Source: Candidatus Ratteibacteria bacterium (lineage in GTDB: Bacteria; CAIJMQ01). From it: a stretch of DNA of 6,694 nt. The stretch covers positions 1 through 6,694 of the forward strand of contig JAQURI010000087.1 of assembly GCA_028715665.1 (NCBI GenBank), given 5' to 3'. The position numbers and the translations under genes are program-made. Below are positions 1 through 5,360 of the stretch, in pieces; the stretch's first letter is position 1, and each line of letters starts with the position of its first letter. The notes under the pieces were generated by a model, which saw only the letters and a list, made by a program, of their open reading frames with translations, did not search any database and was not told the origin of the DNA.

Positions 1-58
1 TTTTGTAACCTTTATTAACCTTTGATAACCTTTTTTAACCATTGTTAACTTTTATAAC
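1..58. repeat. 10-base-period TAACC tandem array
   Basis: TAACC recurs exactly every 10 bases at 6-10, 16-20, 26-30 and 36-40. A variant TAACT follows at 46-50 and a TAAC at 55-58 that is one base out of phase. The bases between are nearly all T with one or two variable positions, so the unit is about TTTNNTAACC (GGTTANNAAA on the minus strand, the direction of the genes). The array starts at the yajC stop codon (58-60) and is cut by the left window edge, so its full length is unknown. It has no dyad symmetry and no terminator-like stem. The function is unknown. It is probably a low-complexity intergenic repeat lying between yajC and whatever follows it. Confidence 0.85.
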
Positions 59-369
59 TATTCTTTCGCTTTATTTCCGACAGCGCCTTTTAAAATTTCT
101 ATTTCCACGCCTTTTGCGATTTCAATGACAAATTTATTTTCTTTTATGTCGACTATCCTTCCGTAAATGCCGCCGTTGGTTATAATCTTATCCCCCCTTT
201 TAAGCGATTCCAGCATTTTTTTGTGTTCCTGGTCTTTTTTATGCTGAGGCATAACGATCAGAAAATAAAATATGCCTAAGATAATAATAAAAGGAAGAAA
301 AGCGCTAAAACCACCGAGCCCGCCTTCGCCTGATGCTGTTCCCGAAGCCATTGCGTATAGATTTTCCAT
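58..369 (-). CDS. yajC: YajC, SecDF-associated preprotein translocase subunit
   Basis: This is a 103-residue small membrane protein of the YajC family, which associates with SecDF and the SecYEG translocon at the inner membrane; its exact contribution to export is modest and poorly defined. A Gly/Ser-rich N-terminus is followed by one hydrophobic segment at about residues 21-40 ending in a VMPQ motif (usually RPQ in the family). A charged Lys/Glu helix follows, then the diagnostic small domain with GDKIITNGGIYGRI at about 59-72. The length is normal. The ATG at 369-367 is chosen because it gives the usual family N-terminus and has an AAAGGGGGA Shine-Dalgarno-like sequence about 8 bases upstream. 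An in-frame ATG at 432 would add 21 residues translated from the repeat region and is unlikely. It lies downstream of tgt, as in many bacteria, where secD usually follows; secD would lie beyond the left edge. Confidence 0.95.
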   Translation of the reverse strand: MENLYAMASGTASGEGGLGGFSAFLPFIIILGIFYFLIVMPQHKKDQEHKKMLESLKRGDKIITNGGIYGRIVDIKENKFVIEIAKGVEIEILKGAVGNKAKE

Positions 370-377
370 TTTTAAAA

Positions 378-386
378 TCCCCCTTT
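378..386 (-). promoter_or_regulatory. Shine-Dalgarno site deciding the yajC start
   Basis: Minus-strand AAAGGGGGA lies about 8 bases before the ATG at 369-367. It supports the shorter yajC start over the upstream in-frame ATG at 432, which sits within AT-rich repeat sequence with no purine-rich ribosome site. Confidence 0.65.
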
Positions 387-393
387 GGTAAAA

Positions 394-510
394 ATTAAAT
401 ATCAAAAATAAAAAATCAAATATACATATCAAATATCAAAATTCTGAATTTAAAACATTTTAAACTTTGATTTGTCATTTTGCATTTTACATTTTGATTT
501 TTGAATTTTC
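394..510. repeat. Opposed heptad arrays with central hairpin, tgt-yajC gap
   Basis: This fills nearly all of the 143-base gap between tgt and yajC. The left half (394-441, plus strand) reads as near-heptads: ATTAAAT, ATCAAAA, ATAAAAA, ATCAAAT, a six-base ATACAT, ATCAAAT, ATCAAAA. The right half (469-510) reads as heptads: GATTTGT, CATTTTG, CATTTTA, CATTTTG, ATTTTTG, AATTTTC. The right half resembles the reverse complement of the left, since ATCAAAA opposes TTTTGAT. The centre is a perfect 7-bp inverted repeat at 449-464. The element stops a few bases short of both the tgt stop codon and the yajC ribosome site. I infer a non-coding, possibly dispersed, palindromic repeat. Its AT content could also provide promoter activity for yajC, but no clear -35/-10 pair can be chosen. 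Confidence 0.75.
449..464. repeat. Perfect 7-bp inverted repeat at array centre
   Basis: TTTAAAA (449-455) and TTTTAAA (458-464) are exact reverse complements separated by the two bases CA. The centre coincides roughly with the symmetry axis of the flanking opposed heptad arrays. The stem is all A/T and would be a very weak RNA hairpin, so I do not call it a terminator. Confidence 0.7.
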
Positions 511-512
511 TT

Positions 513-1625
513 TTACTGCGTTGTGTATTTTCTCATAAACTCTTTCTTGAAATCAAGAAAACTGTCTTTAAGTATCGCCTGCCGCATCTTTTTCATTAAA
601 GAAAAATAAAAATATAAATTATGCAATGAGTTCAGCCGCGGCGCAAGACTTTCGGAAGTATTGAAAAGGTGCCTGATATATGAACGGGTATAATTCTTGC
701 AAACATAACAACTGCATTCTTTATCTATTGGAGTAAAATCTTCCTTGAATTTAAAGTTGCGAAGGGTTATTTCTCCTTTTGAGGTGAAAGATTTTCCGGT
801 CCTTCCTTCTCTTGTGGGAAGCGAACAATCGAAAATATCTATGCCGTACTGGACTGATTCGAGCAAATCCTGAGGCCGTCCCACGCCCATCAAATATCTT
901 GTTTTATCTTTCGGCAAATGTTCACAGCAATACTTGACTATTTCATAAGTGTCCGATTTATCCTCGCCGACCGATATTCCCCCCAACGCATATCCCTCAA
1001 CATCCAGTTTGCTCATTAAATCAATGCATTGTTTTCTCAAGTCCTTATAAACACTGCCCTGGATTATCGCAAAAAGCGCGGATTTCTTAGCTTTTTTTGT
1101 TTTGATTGAACGCTCAAGCCACCTATACGTTCTTTCCACAGCAGACAAAGCAATCGATTTTGAACAAGGGTAATCGACACACTCATCGAGCGGCATCATT
1201 ATATCCGAACCCAAAAATTCTTCCTGAATCTGTACCACGCTTTCCGGAGTGAAAAAATGTAACTGGCCGTCGATATGCGAACGGAATTGAACTCCCTTCT
1301 CCTCCACCTTTCTCAAATTTGCCAAAGAAAACACTTGATAGCCGCCGCTATCGGTAAGAATTGGCATGTCCCAATGCATGAATTTATGAAGTCCGCCTGC
1401 TTTTGCTATGAGTTCTGCGCCGGGGCGGAGAGCCAAATGATAAGCATTGGAAAGAATCATCTGGCAACCGATGTCCTTTAATTCTTCGGGAATAATTGTC
1501 TTGACTGTTCCCTGAGTGCCGACAGGCATAAACGCGGGAGTTTCTACCTTGCCTCTTGATGTATGTAAAATGCCTGCCCTCGCTCCCGTTTTTTTATCCG
1601 TATGAATCAATTCGAATTTAAACAT
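513..1625 (-). CDS. tgt: tRNA-guanine transglycosylase (queuine tRNA-ribosyltransferase)
   Basis: This 370-residue cytoplasmic enzyme exchanges guanine-34 of GUN-anticodon tRNAs (Asp, Asn, His, Tyr) for the queuosine precursor preQ1. The TIM-barrel landmarks are present in order: MPVGTQGTVK (33-42), the general-base Asp92 in TDSGGYQVFS, PLDEC (145-149), ALGGISVGE (213-221), and the nucleophile Asp266 in DIFDCSLPTR. The zinc site is intact: Cys304, Cys306 and Cys309 in a CxCxxC, with His335 26 residues after the last Cys, the spacing seen in Zymomonas Tgt. The usual TRxxRNG motif reads TREGRTG here. The length is typical. The start overlaps the end of the hydrolase gene by 8 bases with only a weak purine tract upstream, so translation is probably coupled. 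yajC follows, a widespread arrangement. Confidence 0.98.
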   Translation of the reverse strand: MFKFELIHTDKKTGARAGILHTSRGKVETPAFMPVGTQGTVKTIIPEELKDIGCQMILSNAYHLALRPGAELIAKAGGLHKFMHWDMPILTDSGGYQVFSLANLRKVEEKGVQFRSHIDGQLHFFTPESVVQIQEEFLGSDIMMPLDECVDYPCSKSIALSAVERTYRWLERSIKTKKAKKSALFAIIQGSVYKDLRKQCIDLMSKLDVEGYALGGISVGEDKSDTYEIVKYCCEHLPKDKTRYLMGVGRPQDLLESVQYGIDIFDCSLPTREGRTGKSFTSKGEITLRNFKFKEDFTPIDKECSCYVCKNYTRSYIRHLFNTSESLAPRLNSLHNLYFYFSLMKKMRQAILKDSFLDFKKEFMRKYTTQ

Positions 1626-2970
1626 TAGTTTTCTTTATCCAGTCAGCAATATCATTAATCACAACCTCTGCTACATGTCCGGCTGTCAGATATTCATCAG
1701 GAGTACTTTTCCCTTCACCTTCAATAAACAGATGATTAAGTTTAGGATAAGACTTGAACTCTACGTTTTTTCTTGACGATAAAGAATTCTGCCAGATTCG
1801 GAAATTCTCCATTGTAACCTGATAATCTCTTTCACCCTGTAAAATCAACATCGGTTTTTTAAGCTGTTTTGCTGTCTCGGCGGGATTATATCCCTGCAGA
1901 TCCAGCCAATATCGAGCCGGCATACCAAGGACTAATTCTCCCGATAAAGTATCCGATAACTTCATGTTTTTTACTTTGGAAACCTGTTGTTTTACTTTTT
2001 CAATTTGAGATTTCTCGTCTTCAGAAATTGAACCATCGAGAGAGAATATATAAGAGAATTGGTCAAGGATTACATCCTCTAACGGCCTGGTTGTGCCAGC
2101 CATAACAATAAATCCAGCAATATCCGTGTCAGGTAATCCTATTCTCGGAATGAGCATCCCTCCCAAACTGTGTCCTAACACAAAAATTTTATATGGATTT
2201 ATATCTTCTCTATTACGTAATATAGATACAGCGGATAGAGCATCATCTATTGTTTCTTCTTTAACGGTAATAGTGTTCATAATAGATGCAAATTTCTGGC
2301 CATGTTCCTTTGTTCGTTTCTCATAGCGTAGAACAGCAATCCCCTGCGATGCTAAGCCCCATGCTATATCGCGAAACGGTTTGTTGGAATAAATACTTTC
2401 ATCTCGGTCTTGCGGACCAGAACCGTGGACAAGAATAACTGCCGGAAACGGACCTTTGCCATTTGGAATGGTTAACGTTCCATGCAAAGCCCACTCACCG
2501 CTGCCAATAATTAACTCTTCTTCTTTAAAAGAGTTTAATTTTATATATGTAGGTGATTTATATTCAATCCGGGACTGGTTTGGAACAAAAAACAAACCCG
2601 CAATTTCTTTTGAATTATTGAAACTGATCTTAATATCAAGAGGAGATTTCTCGAATTCAACTGTCACAAACACAATATCATATTGTCCTGCATTTTCGAC
2701 TCTCGTACTAATTTGTTTCTTAAAAGGCCCGACTTGCCCAATAATCGATTTCCATAATTCTCCCAACTTATCAGGCGGGAGCGCAGTTTTCATCGTGACA
2801 TTGAATTTTTTCACTGCGTTTTGGAAATCTTCTTTTGCCAACAGTTCCACAAATTCCTTTGCTGAAGTTGCAATATCGATTGACGGAAGGACTTTTTGTT
2901 GTTGAGCCCAAGAAATCGAGTACATCAAAACAGCAATAGAGAACAGCATCAAACTGACATATTTTTTCAT
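1618..2970 (-). CDS. Exported alpha/beta hydrolase with N-terminal DUF3887-like domain
   Basis: This 450-residue protein has a Sec signal peptide: a basic MKK start, a hydrophobic core, and a likely cleavage after SWA at residue 22. No lipobox Cys is present, so it is probably periplasmic or secreted. Residues about 35-128 resemble the DUF3887 domain, often found before hydrolase domains. A linker of about 130-160 leads into an alpha/beta hydrolase of the serine aminopeptidase/dienelactone-hydrolase-like type. This has the oxyanion-hole motif VHGSGPQDRDE (181-191), nucleophile Ser268 in GHSLGG, probable acid Asp382 in LQGERD, and probable His413 in LNHLF. The triad looks complete, so it is probably an active esterase or peptidase; the substrate cannot be read from sequence. 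It begins 13 bases after the glyA stop with only a weak AAAGAA upstream, and overlaps tgt by 8 bases. No functional link to its housekeeping neighbours is evident. Confidence 0.9.
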   Translation of the reverse strand: MKKYVSLMLFSIAVLMYSISWAQQQKVLPSIDIATSAKEFVELLAKEDFQNAVKKFNVTMKTALPPDKLGELWKSIIGQVGPFKKQISTRVENAGQYDIVFVTVEFEKSPLDIKISFNNSKEIAGLFFVPNQSRIEYKSPTYIKLNSFKEEELIIGSGEWALHGTLTIPNGKGPFPAVILVHGSGPQDRDESIYSNKPFRDIAWGLASQGIAVLRYEKRTKEHGQKFASIMNTITVKEETIDDALSAVSILRNREDINPYKIFVLGHSLGGMLIPRIGLPDTDIAGFIVMAGTTRPLEDVILDQFSYIFSLDGSISEDEKSQIEKVKQQVSKVKNMKLSDTLSGELVLGMPARYWLDLQGYNPAETAKQLKKPMLILQGERDYQVTMENFRIWQNSLSSRKNVEFKSYPKLNHLFIEGEGKSTPDEYLTAGHVAEVVINDIADWIKKTNV

Positions 2971-2983
2971 ATGAATTCTTTAA

Positions 2984-4231
2984 TTAATACGGCGGAAATT
3001 GTCTGCAAAGATTTTTTACTTCTTCACGAATTGACGCGAGTTTCTTGTCATCACTTCGGTTTGTCAATGCGCTGTGAATGAATGAAACGATAAGCCCGAT
3101 TTCTTTTTCGCCCATGCCCTGGGTCGTTACCGAAGGAGTTCCCAGACGAATGCCCGAAGTCAAATTTGCAGGAAGAGGGTCAAAAGGAATCGTATTTTTA
3201 TTAACGCATATATTGACTTTTTTCAATATTTCTTCCGCTTCTTTCCCGTTTATACCTTGCGGCTGCAAGTCCACCAGAACGATATGAGTATCCGTTCCTC
3301 TGGAAACGATTCTATAACCTAACTTCTCCAGCAGAGAAGCCATTAGCTTCGCGTTTGAAAGGACCTTTTTTTGGTAGTCTTTGAATTCGTTTGTGGAAGC
3401 CAATTTAAGCGCAATTGCTTTTGCGGCAATTACATGCATAAGCGGACCGCCCTGAATTCCGGGAAATACTGTTGAATCTATTTTCTTTGCGAATTTTTTC
3501 CTGCACATTACTATTCCGCCGCGAGGTCCACGTAATGTTTTGTGTGTCGTTGTTGTCGTAAAATCGGTGAAAGGATGAGGAGAGGGATGAAGCCCCGCCG
3601 CGACAAAACCGGCTATATGAGCGATATCAGCCAAAAGATAAGCTCCGACTTTGGAAGCTATTTCGGAAAAAGCTTTAAAGTCCACTTGTCTGGAATAAGC
3701 GGAATAACCGCATACGATTAATTTGGGCCTATATTTTTTTGCCAAATCCTCAACGATGTTAAAATCTATCATCTCGTTTTTCGGGTCGACGCCGTAAGAA
3801 TATGCCTTGTAGAATTTACCCGAAAAACTTACGGGGCTTCCATGAGTAAGATGTCCGCCGGCACGTAAATCCATTCCCAAAATCGTATCCCCTACTTTAA
3901 GATACGCAAAATAAACGGACATATTTGCCTGCGAGCCGGAATGCGGCTGGACATTGGCATGTTCGCAATTAAACAATTCCTTAGTCCTTTCAATCGCTAT
4001 TTTTTCTATTCTATCGATAAACTGGCAACCGCCGTAATATCTGGCAAAGGAATATCCTTCGGCGTATTTATTTGTCAGAACGGAACCTTGCGCCGCAAGC
4101 ACGGGCAACGAAGCGAAATTTTCCGACGCTATCAAATTTATAGTTTCCTGTTCCCGTATTTGTTCCTTGTTAATCCAATCCCAAACTTCTGCGTCCGCTT
4201 TTTTTATGTCTTCATTGTTCATTCTTTCCAT
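2984..4231 (-). CDS. glyA: Serine hydroxymethyltransferase
   Basis: This 415-residue cytoplasmic PLP enzyme interconverts serine and tetrahydrofolate with glycine and 5,10-methylenetetrahydrofolate, feeding purine, thymidylate and methionine synthesis. Visible landmarks: the N-terminal INLIASEN (31-38), SGSQANMSVY (98-107), the PLP-contact Asp202 and His205 in ADIAHIAG, the Schiff-base Lys231 in TTTTHKTLRGPRGG, and the carboxylate-binding Arg362 in SGIRLGTPSVTT. The length matches the bacterial enzyme. The usual YPGKRYYGG segment reads YSFARYYGG at 60-68. The ATG at 4231 is chosen because a strong AAGGAGGT lies 8 bases upstream. A second ATG three codons later forms an ATGA overlap with the ftsZ stop, but is too far from the ribosome site to be first choice. 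The start lies inside ftsZ, implying coupled expression with the division genes. Confidence 0.98.
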   Translation of the reverse strand: MERMNNEDIKKADAEVWDWINKEQIREQETINLIASENFASLPVLAAQGSVLTNKYAEGYSFARYYGGCQFIDRIEKIAIERTKELFNCEHANVQPHSGSQANMSVYFAYLKVGDTILGMDLRAGGHLTHGSPVSFSGKFYKAYSYGVDPKNEMIDFNIVEDLAKKYRPKLIVCGYSAYSRQVDFKAFSEIASKVGAYLLADIAHIAGFVAAGLHPSPHPFTDFTTTTTHKTLRGPRGGIVMCRKKFAKKIDSTVFPGIQGGPLMHVIAAKAIALKLASTNEFKDYQKKVLSNAKLMASLLEKLGYRIVSRGTDTHIVLVDLQPQGINGKEAEEILKKVNICVNKNTIPFDPLPANLTSGIRLGTPSVTTQGMGEKEIGLIVSFIHSALTNRSDDKKLASIREEVKNLCRQFPPY

Positions 4232-5262
4232 AAGAAAGGACCTCCTTCGCTTTTCTTAGTTGGTGAAACCATGGATGGTTCTTTGAAATCCTGTATCGAT
4301 TCAACCATAGTCGTATCGCCGACAACAATCACCTTGAGTTTGTTGTTGTATTTTGGTAGAGAAAAAGCTCCAAAAGTGATATATGCTTCGCTATTAACCC
4401 TGTGATTAATCATTTCTACGACCTGGCTCGCTTCTCTAAAGTTCAAATCTTCTCCGCCCATAACACTTATTAAAACTCTTTTAAGTTTTTTGAAACTGTT
4501 TTTTTCAACCCAAGGCGAATTGACGGCGGAATCCACGGCAGACAAGACCCTGTTTGCTCCCTCTCCTTCGCCAATAGCCAAAATAACTTCCCTGCCGCCT
4601 TCTATGACTTTCCTAAATGCCGCCATATCCATATTTACAATCCCGGGATTTATTAAATGAGAGGAAAGGCTTTCTATAAGTTCCGCAAACACACGGTTTG
4701 CTTTTTCGAAACTTTCTGTCAAAGACAAAGTCCCCGTAAAACCTGTAAACAGTTTGTCGTTCTCTATTGCTATTAAAGCGTCGGCAGTTCTTTTTAAATC
4801 TTCTTTGCCTCTTAACGCTTTCATCTTTTTTCTTTTTCCTTCAAAAGAAAAAGGAAGTGCCACAATGGCAATAGTCATTATACCCAGCCCATGCGCAATT
4901 TCAGAGATAACGGGAGAGGCGCCTGTTCCTGTGCCTCCGCCCATCCCAGCCACAATAAACACAAGATGAGTACCTTTCAACATTTGCACGATTTCTTCTC
5001 TTTGTTCTTCACAAGCTCTTCTCGCTGCGTCCAAATTACCGCCCGTTCCCTCGCCCTTAGTGGTATATGTGCCTAATTCTATTTTTATCGGGGCCAACGA
5101 AGCTTTCAGCGCCTGAGAATCCGTATTGACACTAATAAATTCTATGCCGGGGAAAGAATCTTTTACCGCTAAATTCACAATATTTCCCCCGGCTCCGCCA
5201 ACGCCGAAAACTTTTATATTTAAAGCGGATTTACCGTTTATTTTATTGTCTATCTTAAACAT
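4219..5262 (-). CDS. ftsZ: Divergent cell-division GTPase FtsZ
   Basis: This 347-residue tubulin-family protein should polymerise into the cytokinetic ring, tethered by FtsA encoded just upstream. Recognised parts: VFGVGGAGGNIVN (18-30), NTDSQAL (46-52), the tubulin signature AGMGGGTGTG (105-114), PFSFEGKR (137-144), and ENDKLF (167-172) with the guanine-contact Asn168. Departures from the family: the T7 loop reads NMDMAAF (210-216), so Ala215 replaces the catalytic Asp equivalent to E. coli D212, while Asp212 (E. coli D209) is kept. Arg190 occupies the guanine-contact Asp position (E. coli D187), and the T3 loop is GEGTGGNLD rather than GxGAGxNPE. After the core (to about 315) only some 20 residues of linker remain before a tail GGPFLWKE resembling the usual IPxFLRK peptide. 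The reading frame is open and regular, so this is not decay. The start has no Shine-Dalgarno sequence. Confidence 0.95.
   Translation of the reverse strand: MFKIDNKINGKSALNIKVFGVGGAGGNIVNLAVKDSFPGIEFISVNTDSQALKASLAPIKIELGTYTTKGEGTGGNLDAARRACEEQREEIVQMLKGTHLVFIVAGMGGGTGTGASPVISEIAHGLGIMTIAIVALPFSFEGKRKKMKALRGKEDLKRTADALIAIENDKLFTGFTGTLSLTESFEKANRVFAELIESLSSHLINPGIVNMDMAAFRKVIEGGREVILAIGEGEGANRVLSAVDSAVNSPWVEKNSFKKLKRVLISVMGGEDLNFREASQVVEMINHRVNSEAYITFGAFSLPKYNNKLKVIVVGDTTMVESIQDFKEPSMVSPTKKSEGGPFLWKE
4240..4247 (-). promoter_or_regulatory. Strong Shine-Dalgarno site of glyA inside ftsZ
   Basis: Minus-strand AAGGAGGT, a full-strength match to the 16S anti-Shine-Dalgarno, ends 8 bases before the glyA ATG at 4231. 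It sits in the last ftsZ codons, where the same bases encode Glu339-Gly340-Gly341 at the start of the FtsZ C-terminal tail. It fixes the glyA start and is by far the best ribosome site in the window. Confidence 0.9.
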
Positions 5263-5273
5263 ATCTATCTATC
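5262..5273. repeat. GATA tetranucleotide run at ftsZ start
   Basis: On the minus strand, GATAGATAGAT leads directly into the ftsZ ATG (the run shares the first base of the start codon). It occupies the place where a Shine-Dalgarno sequence would be expected and contains no GGAG-like core. It is short and may be a chance run adjoining the heptad array. Confidence 0.5.
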
Positions 5274-5308
5274 AGTAGAGAGTAACAAGCAGAAAGTAGA
5301 GAGAATTC
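5274..5308. repeat. 7-base-period AGTAGAG array, ftsA-ftsZ gap
   Basis: On the plus strand five consecutive 7-base blocks read AGTAGAG (5274-5280), AGTAACA, AGCAGAA, AGTAGAG (5295-5301) and AGAATTC (5302-5308). Two are identical and the rest are variants, the last weakly so. Together with the GATA run the array fills the ftsZ-proximal half of the 98-base ftsA-ftsZ gap. The remaining bases up to the ftsA stop at 5361 show no stem-loop or clear promoter. The function is unknown. Confidence 0.75.
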
Positions 5309-5360
5309 TTATCTTTAAACCTGTCTCCCGTTATTTTAAAAAATCAAAAATTAGTTTCGA

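Noticed and set aside
1..58. Left-edge array as a CRISPR or telomere-like repeat
   Set aside because: The unit is only 10 bases with no spacers of CRISPR length, and it adjoins an ordinary bacterial gene in the middle of an apparent gene series.
370..432. Longer yajC start at 432 adding 21 residues
   Set aside because: The extension is translated from the AT-rich repeat, does not resemble the YajC N-terminus and has no ribosome site. The ATG at 369 has both.
449..464. Inverted repeat as an intrinsic terminator of tgt
   Set aside because: The stem is 7 bp of A/T only with a 2-base loop and no G/C, too weak for a terminator.
2456..2905. 149-codon open frame on the plus strand opposite the hydrolase
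   Set aside because: It lies wholly antisense to a gene with a complete signal peptide and catalytic triad, shows no recognisable motif, and is a frame shadow.
3941..4405. 154-codon open frame on the plus strand across the ftsZ-glyA junction
   Set aside because: It is antisense to two well-supported genes and has no family resemblance; its openness reflects the codon composition of the opposite strand.
4219..5262. ftsZ as a decaying pseudogene
   Set aside because: The frame is open over the whole length, alignment to E. coli FtsZ needs few or no gaps in the core, and the tubulin signature and other GTP motifs are intact.
5221..5345. Resemblance between GTTTAAAGATA in the ftsA-ftsZ gap and GTTTAAGATA at the ftsZ start as flanking target duplications of the heptad array
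   Set aside because: The match is only about 10 bases, A/T-rich and imperfect, and could easily arise by chance.
5263..5360. Promoter or terminator in the ftsA-ftsZ gap
   Set aside because: I found no G/C stem followed by T's and no -35/-10 pair with correct spacing; AT-rich sequence alone is not enough.
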